A DNA stretch of 28,683 nt, taken from positions 1-28,683 of IMG/VR virus record IMGVR_UViG_3300048013_000342. One strand, written 5' to 3'. The stretch comes from a virus. Numbering within the stretch: the stretch's first letter is position 1; the number at the start of each line of letters is the position of its first letter. The notes below the pieces were generated by a model. That model made no database searches. It was not told the origin of the DNA and saw nothing but the letters and a program-made list of their open reading frames with translations. Shown piece by piece: positions 1 through 12,376 of the stretch. The position numbers were made by a program, and so were the translations under genes.

Positions 1-238
1 TTGTTTCTATGGGTGTACCAGTATCTCTAATTTCTACATGATCATATGCTTTGAAAGTTTCTTCGTCTGCACCCGATATGTCATTTGATAATTTTGCAAA
101 CCTCGAAGTGTTTCTATCTAAACCACCATCTGTTACTTTTCCGTGCAAATGTGCGGTTCTTTTTTTATCTGACAAATCATCAACTCTGTAATGATCTTGT
201 GGAGGTATCTCCATTGGTGTTGGTGTTTCTTCTGCCAC
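1..238 (-). CDS. Partial CDS, unknown virion-region protein (N-terminal 79 aa)
   Basis: A reading frame begins at a GTG (238-236) that overlaps the TAG stop of the 3416-aa gene (TAGTG). It stays open to the left edge, so the C-terminus is missing. The start is supported by an AAAGGAG element about 8 bases upstream; the later in-frame ATG near 214 has no such site. The visible 79 residues are hydrophilic, begin with a Pro/Thr-rich stretch, and show no signal peptide or membrane segment. I do not recognise the family. Its position directly after the large tail protein, translationally coupled to it, suggests another tail or fibre component or a fibre-assembly factor. That is inference from context only. 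Confidence 0.75.
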   Translation of the reverse strand, partial: MAEETPTPMEIPPQDHYRVDDLSDKKRTAHLHGKVTDGGLDRNTSRFAKLSNDISGADEETFKAYDHVEIRDTGTPIET

Positions 239-3200
239 TACTTAAACTCCTTTGTTAAATCTGGACCACCTTTTATATTTTTCAGCACAGATATATTTCC
301 AGTTCCCTCAATATACTCACCAAAACAAGCACTCGCAGGAATTTCAACCAACGAAGTTCTTGATATTTTTACCGACCAAACATTTGATCCACCCTCTGAT
401 GTTTGCGTGATTTGTTCCTGTTGGTTTGGTTTATACCATCCTTCGGATAGATTATATTGGTATGCGTTAGAATCACATCCTGTGTAATTAAATTCCATTC
501 CTTCAATATAAAAAATATCTTGCTTGGTTATAGTATTTGTATTGTTTGTTGATCCTTTTAATGGTGTTGCCTTTAATTGAAAATTATTGGTGGAATTATT
601 AAAGTTGTTTTCTGATGATGTTCCGTGTACGGAATAAGTTTCTATATCAAACATACCTGACAAATCTTCTGTTAAAGTTGGGTTTTCTTGCATTTCATTA
701 GGATCATCAACGTTTCCATACCACTTCCATTCTGTGACTAATCCTGGGTGTATTGCAGATGATGACGCATAATAGTGCTTTGTTTTGGTTGGTGACCAAA
801 CACCGTCTTCATCTTTTACTTTAGATGATATGTACCAGTAGGAGCTTAGACCCGATGTCTCATACCAAATTTCCACCTCCACTTTGTCTTTATTCAAATC
901 CCACATATTGGTGTAAACTGGTCGGTTGTTGTATCGTGAAACTAAATAATAAACACCATCAAGAATTATATTTGTATCACTTGCTTTTGCTTTTGCTCCA
1001 CTCAACTTGAACGATGTGGGAGTTTCTTCGTCTCTTGCTAAAAAGGTTGGTACATACGGAGTTGATGTCAAACTTGGAGTAAAAGACGCAGTTGGAGATG
1101 GAGTTGCTGATGCAGTGCTTGTAGGTGTGATTGTTGGGGTGTGTGTATTTGTTGGAGATGGTGTAGAGGTTAATGTCGGAGATTGTGTTGGTGTACCTGT
1201 TGGTGATGGAATTGGTGTTGGTGATGGAAGTGGTGACGGAGTCAGTGTCGGTGTATTAGTCTCCGTTGGAGTTGCGGTGTTTGTGGGAGATGGAGTTGGT
1301 GTGTTTGGCCAAGATATTTCATATGCAGTATTAAAAGAATAATATGCTTCAAGTTTTGAACGAGTTTCATTAGATAGATCAGAAAATCCTTTGTATGTTC
1401 TTGGTGGAACTGGTGTCGTTTGTGTTACTACCGGTGTATCATCTGTAAACCAAAATGAGTCGTGTGTAGTACCACCCACTCTATCAAGAGGAACTCGTTT
1501 TCTAACTATTGGTGGTGTTCTGTCAATTTCACCGGCACGATTAACAGTAGTATTTACTGAATTTGCAGTTCTCTTTCTGAACAAATTTCTTCGTTTACTT
1601 AGGTGTTGTTTTTGTTTTCCGCGTGAAACCAAATCTCCATCTATCTTTATTTTATTAACATCACACAACCTATAATCAATTTCATTGAAATACAGACATC
1701 TGTTTGTGAATGGTACTATTAGTTCACGTGACATTTCGTCCGATCCGTCTTCAAATGATTCAACTATATCCTTTGCTTCATTTATCAGTTTTTCGTTTTC
1801 AATAATATATGTTTGATCTTTTGATGTAAAAACATCAACCTTAGTGGTTAGTGAAATTTTTCTTATCTCGGGAACACTATTTGAAATTTGTTTATTAAGT
1901 CTAAACCTTTTTGTTGTTAGTGTGTTGGTAATTTGCTCAGGATTGTCCTGAGATAAAAACTCGTAATTGAATGTCTCCGAAACTTCATTTGTAGTTCTTT
2001 TGTATTGATCTTTTATTCTTATTTGAATGTCTTCTTGAATTTTGTTTTCTAAAAAATCTATACTAAAATCTACGACTGGATTAGAAACATTGTTTAATTT
2101 ACCATCATTACTGATTCTTATTTTTGCAGACTTTGGTATATCCAACCCAAAGAAATCAGGTTTGTAATTAAAATCAACAGGAATATTAGTTGAAATTCTG
2201 TTACTGGTTGTTGAAAGAACTTTTCTAACATCAAACGCATCTGTATCATCTTGATATCCATACTCAGAACGAACCTTGTATGTGAATGTAGATGGATCAT
2301 ATTTGTTTATTTCAAGTGTATCGTTTTCTGAAATCGTAAAATTTATTTTTCGGTTTGCTACTATTGCCTTGGTTTCATCAAAATCAAGTTCACCCTGTCG
2401 TTCTATATAGTAAATCCCGTATATTTCATCCATATCATTTCCTGTTCCGTCATCACGAACACGTTCTTTGTATTGTATTTTTTTATCGGATAATATATCA
2501 CTGATACACCAGGATTGGATTTCGGTAAACTCGTCTATGTTTGAGAAAATAAACCACTCGTAGTTGCTATGCCAAACTGATTTGTTATTTTTTATTAATG
2601 TTGTTTTTATGAACGTTCTGTTGTGAACTTGGTCGTTGTCTGACATTATATGCAACAAAATGTCATCGTACTCATCCTTTTCTAAATACAAGTAAGATAT
2701 ACTTCCTGCATCTGAAATATATTCTCCATATTTTGGGTACTCACAACTCGGATTTCGTTCTGTTACTTTCGTGCTTTTGCTTGAAATTAATTTATTCGTT
2801 GATCTTTCATTCAGAATTCTAAGATAACTTATTTCCCAACCAGTGGTTTCTTTGTTTACTACTACATTGTCTTGAATTTGGTTTACATATTCTACACCTT
2901 CACCGGACTCAAACTCTGTTGATGTGGAGTATGTTCCATAAAAGTCAAGTAATTCCTCGTCACAATCAAGACGAGTACATTCTATATCAAGAACAACGGT
3001 TGCATCGATTTCATCAAGTGCTTTACGAGAACCAATATACAAAGAAGATGCATCAGTTGGTGTTATTGAAATATCGTATGTTGGATAGTCCATATCATCA
3101 CAAGTTGAACAGGCACTTTCATTTCTAATCATTCCCCACACAACACCACCTCTGGAAGAGTTGGATGTAGAAGCATTTTCAAACGCAGTTGCAATGGTAA

Positions 3201-6200
3201 GATTTCTATGACGGGTTGAATATACGTTGGGTGTCATGTCGTATCCAAGTCTAAAGTTAAAGTCATCGGTGGTGCAAGTGCCCGATGAAGAAACGAAAAC
3301 CACTCTATCAGAATCAATCAAGTCTTCTGGATTTGTAGATAGTGGTTGAGAATCACTAGAAACTACCCAAACTGCTATATTTCCTTCTTTGGTTGAGTAT
3401 GTATCTTTCCAAATATAATAATCATTTGCGTTTCTATAAACAGGAAGTTGATTTCTGATAAGACTTATCATATAATATTCACCTTCAATTTTACTGAACG
3501 TGGACAATCTTACATCTGATCCAACTAAATTAACACTTGGTCTTGTTATTCCTGATTTATTGGTATAACTAACCTCAACCGAAACATCAAAGTCTTTTGT
3601 GGGATATATTTTTTCGTAAACTGCTCGGGTTGGAAATTTGTTTTCAACTGAATCGATATGAACCGACCAAGCAAGAATATTATTTCTCGCACCTATATAA
3701 TTAACCCCATATCTATCAGCAACTTCAAATGTTTGTTTTACTGGAATAAGTGTAAATGATGTATCTTTTACTTCTTCGTTTCTCAACTTTGCTTGTTCTT
3801 CTACAAAAGTTTGACTTTCACATAGTTTTTTATACATTGATATAGTTCCTGTATATCTGATGTCCGTTTCGTTTGGTCCCGTTCCGTAATTGGTATCAAA
3901 CGATTCTGCCCGAAGTTCTATATCGTTATATGAAATTTCATTAGTAGAATTAAAATCACTTTCATTGAAAGCATACATATACAATGCATCATCTGTGGAG
4001 AATATTTCTGCTTCCTCTTTTTCAAAAAACATATTTGGTTTTATTTTTGCAAGAACCCAAGCACCTCTAATTCCAATCTTGTTGCAGTTTGGTTTAGTTA
4101 AACTGTAAAAAACAATCCAGTTACTTGATTCGTGGATGTATGTTAATTTTTTGTTTTTTCTGTTGTGTGTTCGGTATTGACCATTTGCCGACTTCCATCT
4201 ACCCACAAACCCGTCAACCAAAAATCCGTTATACTCAGATGTACCAAGAACCAAAAAGTATTTACTCAACGATTTTTCTTGTGGAAAATAACCTTGATTG
4301 AAAATGGGATCAAGTGTACACTTATATGTTAAAAATTTATCTTTAATGTTTATAGTAGATACTGCATTTAGAGTGTCTTTTGTATAAATTAATGCTTCTG
4401 CATCATCTTCTTGTGTTACATCAAGTTCACGATTAACAGGAAGATAATACTTCATTTTTTCATTTGCAGTTATTTCAAGTGAAAGTTCATCACCTATATC
4501 TAAGTTGGGATCGGTTTGTTTGTGATACAAATGCTTAACTTCTATTAAGTCATTTCGTATTGTTTTAGAAGTTTCATCTTCTAATTCGATTACCTTAGAG
4601 TTTAAGTAGTTAACACCACCATAATTAAATTCTTCTTGTGCATTCTGAACAAAGTCGTAGCTATGCACGTCTACTATTTTGGTTGATGTATCATCCAAGT
4701 TTCCAAGTAAGTATACCCAATACTCTTGGTCTGGATCAGAACTTACATCATAAGCAAGTATACAACAATTATTTTGATTTAGTTCACTCAGCAAATCATC
4801 TTTGCTTTTCTTTAGAATTAAATTTTCAGTTGCATAAAGTGCGTCAATAATTGCATCACCAACAACTACTCCTGTAAAATCGAGTTCCAACGGAGTTTCA
4901 ACCTTGGATGTGTTATTTAGGTTATTACCAATATACACTATATTCTTTTGTAAAGACTTACCCGGTGAATATTTTGTGATGTCGCAAACATAGTCTTGGT
5001 GTATCTCACTGTATTTGAACTTTATTGATAAATCTATTTCGTTTTGTTTCTCGTTAACACTTACAGATTTATAATGCACTCGGTATTCTAGTTTATAGTT
5101 TACATCAGTTGAAGTTAAATCTTGGTTGTACGCAATTACATCAAGTTTTCTAAGTTCAGTTGTTTCCAATTTCATATTGGTGGTCAACCGTATATTATTT
5201 AGCATTGGTTGTTGGATAATGTCTTTTGTTTTGTGATAAAACAAATTATCATATTTGGCAAATGTATTTCGTTTTGGTACTCCGTCTTCATAGAATACAA
5301 TGTTACCCGAGTTTCTTTTTAATTCAATGCGTCTGTTGGCATCTATCTTATTTTCGAATTTGTACTTAATTTTAGTTGGAGTGGGAATTAACTTAATTTT
5401 ATCAAACTCTTTTTCATTTTTTGTTATTATAGAACTATCATACAAGTCTAACTTTACTTTAACATAAGACGGATCATTTTCCACTATGTCATTGATATTA
5501 CCCAACATTTTCTTGTTACTAAAACTACACCCCCCAAACCGAGTGTTATTGTAAAAACCGTCACTTAGTGTCAACACACTTCCGGTTTCTTCGTTTCCAA
5601 CAGTTCCACGATCAAGAGTTGCAGATAAAACTCCGTTTAATCTAAGTTTATGTTTTGAACCAGAAAATCTAAAATGACCCTTCTTTCTTTCTACAACTTC
5701 AGTTCCATTTTCACTTATAAGTGATTCTGCATACTCTCCCGTGAATGATCCGTTTATGTGACAATTTACGATCCCATTCACCGAACCGTCAAGTTTCATT
5801 AGTTTGTCATCAACTATCGTTACAGAGGAAGTGATTGAATAAAACTTATAGTATCCGATTGGTCCTGTTTTTCTTTCGTTTACAAAAAAGTCACTCCAGG
5901 TTGTATAGTTGCCTGTAAGTTTTCGTACTTCTTCTTGTACATTTAATGAAAATGTAGCAGGAAAGTATCCATCTTCATCCACAGGTGCATAGAATCTAAT
6001 CTTAGTTCCATTAGAAAGAAGTGTTTCAGTATTCTGATAATTAAATGGATTGTCGTTTATTAAAACCCAAGATTCTACATATGGTTCATAATAAATAAAC
6101 CAAGTCTTTGCTGAGTTTTCAAAAACTCTTCTTTTATTTTTATTGCGTGAAGATACATACCTACCATCAACTGATGACAAATTATTTCTTTCAGCAGATG

Positions 6201-9200
6201 ATAGTTTATTTTTGTCATCAACGGACACATCAATAAAGTATTTGGATGTTATGGTGTAATCAACTAAACCAGAGTTAAACTTTGTTGAAACATACCTAGA
6301 CTCTTTGGAGTGTTCAACTCTATACAAACTTCCGTCTATATAATAATGACCAAACGAACTTGTTAGCCCATACGCATCAGGAGAAAGTGTGTTTTCGTAA
6401 AAGTTATTATATAGGTTTTCTTTGAAACTTGTTCCAGAAACTTGCTTGTAATTGAACTTACTTGTTAAGCAAACGACATTATTATCGTTTGGTTTTCCTT
6501 CAAACACAGGTTCGTTAGCAAATGATACTATGTCTTTGTTTTTATTCCGACCAGACAAAGTTATATTTTTAAGTGGTTTGATCTTTTCCGTTGGTTCGAT
6601 TACGGTCAACTTGCTTACATTTGATTGTATTTCATTGGAAACGGCTGTTCCTTTGAATTTTGTTCTCTCTAACAAAGTCGGTTCAATTACCAAACCCGAT
6701 ATGACTCTTGTTCTTGCTGGTAATAATTTTTCGAAATTTTCAAATAAAGATGGATCAATGTACCCTTTCAATGTATTTAGGTAAACACTCCAATCAACAC
6801 GTTGAAACCCCTCTCTATAAAACAACTTTCTGAAATTGTTCAAATCTTTGTATTTAGATTTGTCGTAATCTTCCGGATTTCCTATATAGTCACCAAGTTT
6901 AAAGTCTCCAAAAAACTTTATTATTTCCTCGTTCAAAGGAACACTTGGACCAAAGAACAACCCAATTGAATTTGAATCTTTACCCGCACGATCAAGTGAT
7001 TTTTTCGTTGCTCTATTGTAAGGCGATAAAGGACCAACTATTTCCTGTTGTTCTGTTCTTATCTTATTGTTGTTAAAAACGTGCATCCCAAAACTAGGAA
7101 GTTGTGCAAACTCTCGTTTGAACTTGCCTATAAAGTCGTAAGGAAATTCAGTTTTAATAAAGTTAAAACACTTTGCGTGAGTTTCAAGAGATTTTCCGAA
7201 TGCACCGTTTGAGATGATTCCGTATCCAGTTTTATAGTTTGACATCTCTGATATGTCGTGTGGTGAATCAAAGTTAGTCTTAAATAATAATTGCTTGCTT
7301 AAATTCTCGGCAGAACCTATATCGTATGATTGTGAAAATAATATATGGTTTTCAAATATTGATTCTGAGATAGGCTCTGTGTATATTCTTATACGATCAA
7401 TTAGACCTCTAAATTTGTGATCAGATTGATTGCCAATGTAAATAGATTTGTCTGTTGAAAACAAAGTATATATTTCTTCGTTTACTATAACATCCGTGGT
7501 GTCACTAAAAACTATTCGGTTATCTATTTTTCGTTTTACTAAAATTGATATTGTTTTTCGTTTAAGTGCATCAAATCTTTGATTTTTTTGCAATAGTATT
7601 TCATACCCACCCTCAAACCACATATAAATTGGTTCAGTTGATTCAACGGGACAAAAACTTTCCGAGTCATTTGATTTAAAGTAGAACCTACCGTATTCTC
7701 CACGACTTGTGTTGTCTAATTTTACACCAAATTCCCAGCTGGTTCCCGATAATATAACTATAGGTGTTCCTATGTCTCTTGCTTCTTCATTCAGTACAAC
7801 TTTAAATTCTATGCATCGTGCTTCTGCGTTTTCATATGACCAAGGCAATTCTACATATTGATTTTCTTCACTTATGCTCAATCCATAGTCATATGAATCA
7901 AAGACAAACGCAGATTTATTTGATACATCATCTGAATACTCTGTTACTCCTCCATATTCTCGTACCGAAAACAATTGCTCTGGTATATCATAGCATCTTA
8001 ACAAAGCATTAATAGATGCAAGTGTTCCTTTCGTTTTTAATAAATATGGTAAGTTGTTTAGGATTCTTCTCCATATTTGGTTTCGTCTGTATTCTGTTGA
8101 GTTTTTATCTACTATTCCTGTTTTTTTAATTTCATCTGAAGATGAATCTTGTCCCGCAAAGTTCATTCCCAGTGAGTTTAAGAAGTAGTAAATAAGTTGG
8201 TCAGGTATTCCTTTTTCTCTATCGTTTCTTACACCACGACTATTACCCATATTTTCAATATAACCATGAATCTCATCAAACTGTAATCCTATTATATTTA
8301 GAAAGTTAATGAAGTCATCGTTTGATTCATCTCGAATCAAAAACTCAGGTATATTCATAACAAGAGATTCGTCATTGGTTTGGTCATAATATACCGCATC
8401 TTTAAGTTTTTTAGTATACCAAGCATATCCGTGTGTTAGTTTCCACTCATTTGCATTTGATAAGATTGGATCAGGAGCAACTACTTGAGATTCTCCTGAT
8501 AAACCCACGTCTATTACTCCAGGTGCCGACGTAATTGTGTCCAGTGGGTCAAACCCTGCGTGGTTTCTTTCTGATATAACCGGTACTACGAAGTAATATT
8601 TTTCGTTTTTTACTTCAATCCAATTTGATAATTTAAAATGTTTAGTGTCGGATAAAATCCAAGCAGAATCTTGGTCTTCCCACCATATATACCACTCACC
8701 ATATCTGTGCTTGAACATGGGTTTGTCGTTGTAAACCCCAATTGAATCATATCGTCCATTTGCTAATGTATTTTTTTTAGTTAAACTTCGTATAGTTACA
8801 TAAGAATTCCTTGGCCAAGCATCTTCAGACTCTGTATACAGAAGGAACCGTTCATATTCACTCAGTGTAGCAAGTTCATTAAACACTTTTGTTTTTGTAT
8901 CAGCCAGATCAATATTACGTAAAACTGAGGTTGCTGAGTTGGCATCTGCTTCACTCACTATATTGTTTCTTATATCCTCTTCAAGTGACTTGATTAAATA
9001 CTCATACCGATCAATTTCACTCCACCACTTTGAAAGTTTTTCAAGTTTTTGACGGAATAATTCTAACTGTCGTGTTGCTGATGAATATTTTACAAAGTTT
9101 TTGAAATTAGTATAATCTTTGTCGTTGTTATTTATATTTTTATTAAAATAACTTGAAATTGCTTTGGTTGTGTCATCCAACCTTGATTCTTCTTCCGTCT

Positions 9201-10488
9201 CAAGTTCTTCTTGTTTAAATTGCTTGGTTCCTGTGGTAGAACGTGTGGCACTTAAATTTGGTCCTCTAAGTTTGAATGATGAAATCTTACTTGACTTAAA
9301 GAAGTTACACTTCTGCATAATATCATCTGAATAAATTCCTGATGAAATGTAGAACTTAGTCCCTATCTCAATGTCAATGGGAAGTGGTTCATACAATTTT
9401 AGTACAATCGGTGTGTGTTTGTCTGGATCATTTAAGTTTTCGTTTGTTGGAATTATACCCAACAACGGATATTTTGATCCATTACCTAGATTTAAATAAT
9501 TAGTTAAATATGTATCGAACCGGGAAGCATACATTGATTCAAGATAATCAACATCAAATAGAGATATCAGTATAGTCTTGAAAAAATCAACAACCAGTGA
9601 ATCTGTTGTGTCACGACCAAGTCTTGGGTGGGATGATATTATATAGTTTACTGAATTTAGATACTCTATATAATAGTCACTTTTTGTGAATGTGTTATTA
9701 TACTTCGTTATTAAAATATTTTTATACAAGTTGTATACATCAGACTTTATTGTATCTGCGTTTATGTAAACATCTTTTTCCGTTCCCCCTCCTAGAATAT
9801 TTATTGTTTTTTCAACAACATCTTCATAGTCTTCCACCAACAAACTAAGTTCAGATTGATACTCTTTAGATTTTACATCAGAGTCCTTTAACAACTTGTC
9901 AGTAAAATTGTAAAGAGCCGCACCTGGTAGTTTTTTATTAATAAGGTTTATGTACTCGTAACTTAAAGAAACTGCCGATGGTTTGACTGAAGTTTTTAAG
10001 CACTCGGGAACAATCTTTATTTCAGTTCTTGTTTGAGATATATCCTTTACTACTAATTTTGTTTCATTTTCGTATGAACCACACAAATTATTTAGGAAGC
10101 AATATCTGACATAATACGTTCCTCGGTCTAACTCCAATTTTTGTAGATCGTGTGTGGGTGATACAAGCACACTATTTCCCAAACTTGTGTAATTTTGAGA
10201 AAACAAACGTGAACTGCCGGTTACATAATCACCCTCGTAATTAGTAAACTCAATATTAACTTGCTCATATGTGGGTAGTTCATCTACAACACGCCAACCT
10301 AAAAGTTGCTGATCCAAATTATAAACAGACATTTCAATAACATCTTTTGGACTTTTACCAAACTCACTTTTAACCGCAGTGGTTTCGTATGATAATTTTA
10401 ATGTATTTTCATCTACATAATAACCACGGGTTAATCTACCCTCAAGTTCGGGTTTATATTCTTGAATGTATTGTAATCCCGATGCCAT
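238..10488 (-). CDS. Giant modular tail/baseplate structural protein (3416 aa), tail-protein-I-like core with LamG-like domain
   Basis: This gene fills over a third of the window. Residues about 345-390 ([17 protein letters not shown]) resemble large structural proteins of marine T4-like phages. Residues about 705-845 read like tail protein I: IPEFLIRD, then [19 protein letters not shown]. Residues about 870-1075 look like a LamG/concanavalin-type beta-sandwich. A short aromatic module (N-G-x-Y, then N-x-x-P-V-Y, then Y-I-W, then W-x-I-S) recurs at about 573, 1438, 2091, 2331, 2613 and 3173. Residues about 3061-3147 are a Pro/Thr/Ser linker, followed by a C-terminal region of about 265 residues. 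The position after gp25- and gp6-like genes matches the P2 gene order W-J-I. The likely role is to link the baseplate to adsorption modules. The ATG at 10488 follows the upstream stop by 4 bases with only a weak ribosome site. Domain names are from motif reading, not searches. Confidence 0.85.
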   Translation of the reverse strand: MASGLQYIQEYKPELEGRLTRGYYVDENTLKLSYETTAVKSEFGKSPKDVIEMSVYNLDQQLLGWRVVDELPTYEQVNIEFTNYEGDYVTGSSRLFSQNYTSLGNSVLVSPTHDLQKLELDRGTYYVRYCFLNNLCGSYENETKLVVKDISQTRTEIKIVPECLKTSVKPSAVSLSYEYINLINKKLPGAALYNFTDKLLKDSDVKSKEYQSELSLLVEDYEDVVEKTINILGGGTEKDVYINADTIKSDVYNLYKNILITKYNNTFTKSDYYIEYLNSVNYIISSHPRLGRDTTDSLVVDFFKTILISLFDVDYLESMYASRFDTYLTNYLNLGNGSKYPLLGIIPTNENLNDPDKHTPIVLKLYEPLPIDIEIGTKFYISSGIYSDDIMQKCNFFKSSKISSFKLRGPNLSATRSTTGTKQFKQEELETEEESRLDDTTKAISSYFNKNINNNDKDYTNFKNFVKYSSATRQLELFRQKLEKLSKWWSEIDRYEYLIKSLEEDIRNNIVSEADANSATSVLRNIDLADTKTKVFNELATLSEYERFLLYTESEDAWPRNSYVTIRSLTKKNTLANGRYDSIGVYNDKPMFKHRYGEWYIWWEDQDSAWILSDTKHFKLSNWIEVKNEKYYFVVPVISERNHAGFDPLDTITSAPGVIDVGLSGESQVVAPDPILSNANEWKLTHGYAWYTKKLKDAVYYDQTNDESLVMNIPEFLIRDESNDDFINFLNIIGLQFDEIHGYIENMGNSRGVRNDREKGIPDQLIYYFLNSLGMNFAGQDSSSDEIKKTGIVDKNSTEYRRNQIWRRILNNLPYLLKTKGTLASINALLRCYDIPEQLFSVREYGGVTEYSDDVSNKSAFVFDSYDYGLSISEENQYVELPWSYENAEARCIEFKVVLNEEARDIGTPIVILSGTSWEFGVKLDNTSRGEYGRFYFKSNDSESFCPVESTEPIYMWFEGGYEILLQKNQRFDALKRKTISILVKRKIDNRIVFSDTTDVIVNEEIYTLFSTDKSIYIGNQSDHKFRGLIDRIRIYTEPISESIFENHILFSQSYDIGSAENLSKQLLFKTNFDSPHDISEMSNYKTGYGIISNGAFGKSLETHAKCFNFIKTEFPYDFIGKFKREFAQLPSFGMHVFNNNKIRTEQQEIVGPLSPYNRATKKSLDRAGKDSNSIGLFFGPSVPLNEEIIKFFGDFKLGDYIGNPEDYDKSKYKDLNNFRKLFYREGFQRVDWSVYLNTLKGYIDPSLFENFEKLLPARTRVISGLVIEPTLLERTKFKGTAVSNEIQSNVSKLTVIEPTEKIKPLKNITLSGRNKNKDIVSFANEPVFEGKPNDNNVVCLTSKFNYKQVSGTSFKENLYNNFYENTLSPDAYGLTSSFGHYYIDGSLYRVEHSKESRYVSTKFNSGLVDYTITSKYFIDVSVDDKNKLSSAERNNLSSVDGRYVSSRNKNKRRVFENSAKTWFIYYEPYVESWVLINDNPFNYQNTETLLSNGTKIRFYAPVDEDGYFPATFSLNVQEEVRKLTGNYTTWSDFFVNERKTGPIGYYKFYSITSSVTIVDDKLMKLDGSVNGIVNCHINGSFTGEYAESLISENGTEVVERKKGHFRFSGSKHKLRLNGVLSATLDRGTVGNEETGSVLTLSDGFYNNTRFGGCSFSNKKMLGNINDIVENDPSYVKVKLDLYDSSIITKNEKEFDKIKLIPTPTKIKYKFENKIDANRRIELKRNSGNIVFYEDGVPKRNTFAKYDNLFYHKTKDIIQQPMLNNIRLTTNMKLETTELRKLDVIAYNQDLTSTDVNYKLEYRVHYKSVSVNEKQNEIDLSIKFKYSEIHQDYVCDITKYSPGKSLQKNIVYIGNNLNNTSKVETPLELDFTGVVVGDAIIDALYATENLILKKSKDDLLSELNQNNCCILAYDVSSDPDQEYWVYLLGNLDDTSTKIVDVHSYDFVQNAQEEFNYGGVNYLNSKVIELEDETSKTIRNDLIEVKHLYHKQTDPNLDIGDELSLEITANEKMKYYLPVNRELDVTQEDDAEALIYTKDTLNAVSTINIKDKFLTYKCTLDPIFNQGYFPQEKSLSKYFLVLGTSEYNGFLVDGFVGRWKSANGQYRTHNRKNKKLTYIHESSNWIVFYSLTKPNCNKIGIRGAWVLAKIKPNMFFEKEEAEIFSTDDALYMYAFNESDFNSTNEISYNDIELRAESFDTNYGTGPNETDIRYTGTISMYKKLCESQTFVEEQAKLRNEEVKDTSFTLIPVKQTFEVADRYGVNYIGARNNILAWSVHIDSVENKFPTRAVYEKIYPTKDFDVSVEVSYTNKSGITRPSVNLVGSDVRLSTFSKIEGEYYMISLIRNQLPVYRNANDYYIWKDTYSTKEGNIAVWVVSSDSQPLSTNPEDLIDSDRVVFVSSSGTCTTDDFNFRLGYDMTPNVYSTRHRNLTIATAFENASTSNSSRGGVVWGMIRNESACSTCDDMDYPTYDISITPTDASSLYIGSRKALDEIDATVVLDIECTRLDCDEELLDFYGTYSTSTEFESGEGVEYVNQIQDNVVVNKETTGWEISYLRILNERSTNKLISSKSTKVTERNPSCEYPKYGEYISDAGSISYLYLEKDEYDDILLHIMSDNDQVHNRTFIKTTLIKNNKSVWHSNYEWFIFSNIDEFTEIQSWCISDILSDKKIQYKERVRDDGTGNDMDEIYGIYYIERQGELDFDETKAIVANRKINFTISENDTLEINKYDPSTFTYKVRSEYGYQDDTDAFDVRKVLSTTSNRISTNIPVDFNYKPDFFGLDIPKSAKIRISNDGKLNNVSNPVVDFSIDFLENKIQEDIQIRIKDQYKRTTNEVSETFNYEFLSQDNPEQITNTLTTKRFRLNKQISNSVPEIRKISLTTKVDVFTSKDQTYIIENEKLINEAKDIVESFEDGSDEMSRELIVPFTNRCLYFNEIDYRLCDVNKIKIDGDLVSRGKQKQHLSKRRNLFRKRTANSVNTTVNRAGEIDRTPPIVRKRVPLDRVGGTTHDSFWFTDDTPVVTQTTPVPPRTYKGFSDLSNETRSKLEAYYSFNTAYEISWPNTPTPSPTNTATPTETNTPTLTPSPLPSPTPIPSPTGTPTQSPTLTSTPSPTNTHTPTITPTSTASATPSPTASFTPSLTSTPYVPTFLARDEETPTSFKLSGAKAKASDTNIILDGVYYLVSRYNNRPVYTNMWDLNKDKVEVEIWYETSGLSSYWYISSKVKDEDGVWSPTKTKHYYASSSAIHPGLVTEWKWYGNVDDPNEMQENPTLTEDLSGMFDIETYSVHGTSSENNFNNSTNNFQLKATPLKGSTNNTNTITKQDIFYIEGMEFNYTGCDSNAYQYNLSEGWYKPNQQEQITQTSEGGSNVWSVKISRTSLVEIPASACFGEYIEGTGNISVLKNIKGGPDLTKEFK
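1047..1306 (-). repeat. Pro/Thr/Ser-rich degenerate repeat encoding a linker
   Basis: Within the 3416-aa gene, about 87 codons alternate Pro with Thr, Ser or Asn (for example [13 protein letters not shown]). On the plus strand this appears as imperfect GTTGGTGTTGGAGATGG-like units and creates a false antisense reading frame rich in Val and Gly. Such stretches normally form extended, protease-resistant stalks between domains. Confidence 0.8.
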
Positions 10489-10492
10489 CGTT

Positions 10493-11083
10493 TTATTGAC
10501 CTAAGAATGGAAAGTTTTCAATGCGATCCAGTGACTTTTCTTTTTCTTCAGATGTTTTTGGTAAAAATGGAAATACATCCTGAAAATCATCGGCGGAAGT
10601 TCCTTCACCTGACGTGATTCTCTGTGATATGATTGTGTCTTTTGCAGCCAAGTACATCTCGGCCGAGTCTTCTCTAAATTTAACATTCTTACTCATTTCT
10701 TCATCAAGAGTAGAACTGAGTTCGTCTATTTGTGCTTGTAGCATCTGTTCGTTTGATATTGCATCATCCAAATCTTCTTCAATCGATGATAACTCTTCAT
10801 CGTCTTCTGGAAGAACTTCCTCAATTTCTTCAACATCATCTGCATACTCTATTACGTCGGTGGCTGCATATGTTTCTACTTGGGGTGGTATAATTGGCAA
10901 CTTCTCCATTGGGATTAGTAACAGATGCTCTTCTAATTTAGATTCACTTGTTTCTTCGTTCAAATTGAAATTCAAAACCCCAAAGTTGTCTTCACTGCGA
11001 TCAAGTTCTCCTTCGGTCAAAAGTTTTTTTAATTTTTGTTGATCGAATTTGCTTTCTTTTAAGTATGTTGGTAAGTTATTCAT
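10493..11083 (-). CDS. Acidic helical protein, unknown (196 aa)
   Basis: The ATG at 11083 lies just after the stop of the upstream fibre-like gene, with a GAGG element in front; the stop is 4 bases before the giant tail gene. The protein is strongly acidic: residues about 75-110 are dominated by Asp and Glu. Residues about 105-150 have a coiled-coil-like pattern. The motif FPFL occurs twice near the C-terminus ([14 protein letters not shown] and ENFPFLGQ), separated by about 17 residues. I see no membrane segment or signal peptide. I do not recognise the family. Lying between two structural genes in a tightly packed block, it could be an assembly chaperone or a small baseplate component; this is inference. 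Confidence 0.75.
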   Translation of the reverse strand: MNNLPTYLKESKFDQQKLKKLLTEGELDRSEDNFGVLNFNLNEETSESKLEEHLLLIPMEKLPIIPPQVETYAATDVIEYADDVEEIEEVLPEDDEELSSIEEDLDDAISNEQMLQAQIDELSSTLDEEMSKNVKFREDSAEMYLAAKDTIISQRITSGEGTSADDFQDVFPFLPKTSEEKEKSLDRIENFPFLGQ

Positions 11084-11086
11084 TTA

Positions 11087-12376
11087 TTAAACCTCTACTG
11101 ACAGAGTCCTTTCATCCTCAAACACCTCATCTCCATACTCACCTTGTATCATTAGAAAAAATTTATAATAACGACCCGGTTGTAAACAAGAATAACTCAT
11201 ATTAAAAAAATGACCAGATTCATCACAACTAATCTGTGAATATTTATCAAACATAATTATGTTTTCGTGTGTCTCTGCGTCTCGTATTCCATAAAACATA
11301 TCGTAATCAGTATAATTGTTTCCAAGATAACTTGCTTTTTTGTTGAATGTCTTAATTGGATTTTTGTTTCTAACCCCCACATCCATTCTTACAATCTCAG
11401 AAGTTCTATATATTTTTTTTATGTTTTTGATTTTTGGAAACAACTGACCCGATACTTTTGTTAACTCATCGGATGCAATCAAAGAATGCTCTTTGTATAC
11501 AATCTCTTGACAAGTTGATGTAATTAGTTTGGTTACATCAATTGGTGGTTCATCTGCTATATCCACACTCGCATCAGAAAACCCTACATAGTCTGCTTCA
11601 CTTTCAATTAGTGATCCTGATATACTACCTGATATACTACCCGATATACTACCCGATATACTATCGTGATGACCACACGTCTGATCAGTTGTTGTTTTGC
11701 ATCCATAAAAACTATAATCTATGTAAGAAAGTCTTAATGATGGTGAGTATATGGTATTTGTATCTCTTGAGAAAAATTTCAAACTACCGACTGAGTTTTG
11801 AGTGTTTGGTGAATCGTCTATTAATTTTAATACTAGCCCGTTATTTGGAATGTCTCCCATTATCCACCTAAGTGCTATGTTGGTTATATCAATAGAAATG
11901 TCCGAGGTTTTGTCTTTTAGTATAAATTTAGAGTTTATTTCATATGTAACTCCCGCACAATCTTGGATGTGTGTGTAGTATGTTGGACCTGTGCTACCTT
12001 CTTCCGTCCATTTTGTGTCGGATGTTTTATATATCCAGTTGACCGGATCATATAAAGGGTCAGTGTCTGATCCACGACCGTTTCCTTCAACCCAAGTATC
12101 ACACACAGGGTACGCAGAAACTCCTACTTCTCCTGTTAGGTCTTCACTTTCAGTAATTTTTAATTCAAGTGTAAACTTAATGTTTGGGTAGTTTTTAAGT
12201 TCTTCTTTTTTTATCGGAGTTTCAAATTGAATTAGTATCTGAGAGTTTGTTTGTCCGACTGACTCAGAAAATGTGTTTTTAAGTTCAAGAATCTCACTTC
12301 TACCAAAATTTAATTCACGTAAAGCTTTTGAAGAATAAACAGTTGAATCTTGTGTGGGTTTATATAATGTATTCAC
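11087..12376 (-). CDS. Fibre-like structural protein with DNRLRE-type N-terminal domain (429 aa)
   Basis: The start is a GTG (12376-12374) overlapping the TAG stop of the gp6-like gene as TAGTG, with a GGGAGG ribosome site 8 bases upstream. Residues 1-215 look like a DNRLRE/CBM96-type beta-sandwich, a carbohydrate-binding-like fold found in extracellular and phage proteins. Features include the opening T-V-Y-S-S-K-A-L-R-E-L-N-F-G, a long beta-rich body, and a conserved closing N-G-L-V-L-K-L-I-D-D before S-P-S-L-R-L-S-Y. Residues about 237-252 are a Ser-Ile-Ser-Gly tandem repeat. Residues about 275-429 form a second beta-rich region ending PGRYYKFFLMIQGEYGDEV. Position between the gp6-like wedge gene and the giant tail gene suggests a baseplate-attached fibre or spike. 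The DNRLRE call is from pattern recognition and is moderately sure. Confidence 0.75.
   Translation of the reverse strand: MNTLYKPTQDSTVYSSKALRELNFGRSEILELKNTFSESVGQTNSQILIQFETPIKKEELKNYPNIKFTLELKITESEDLTGEVGVSAYPVCDTWVEGNGRGSDTDPLYDPVNWIYKTSDTKWTEEGSTGPTYYTHIQDCAGVTYEINSKFILKDKTSDISIDITNIALRWIMGDIPNNGLVLKLIDDSPNTQNSVGSLKFFSRDTNTIYSPSLRLSYIDYSFYGCKTTTDQTCGHHDSISGSISGSISGSISGSLIESEADYVGFSDASVDIADEPPIDVTKLITSTCQEIVYKEHSLIASDELTKVSGQLFPKIKNIKKIYRTSEIVRMDVGVRNKNPIKTFNKKASYLGNNYTDYDMFYGIRDAETHENIIMFDKYSQISCDESGHFFNMSYSCLQPGRYYKFFLMIQGEYGDEVFEDERTLSVEV
11619..11666 (-). repeat. 12-bp tandem repeat, four units, coding Ser-Ile-Ser-Gly
   Basis: Four consecutive 12-base units (plus strand GATATACTACCC; two identical, two with one or more changes) lie in frame inside the 429-aa fibre-like gene. 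They encode a short flexible Ser-Ile-Ser-Gly linker between two beta-rich domains. Whole-codon unit length allows copy-number change without a frameshift. Confidence 0.9.

Noticed and set aside
1007-1342. Plus-strand 111-codon Val/Gly-rich frame
   Set aside because: Antisense shadow of the Pro/Thr/Ser linker of the 3416-aa protein; low-complexity codons suppress stops on both strands.
9129-9136. Sense-strand late promoter motif (complement of TATTTATA)
   Set aside because: It lies deep inside the 3416-aa coding sequence with no gene start nearby; probably chance in A/T-rich DNA.
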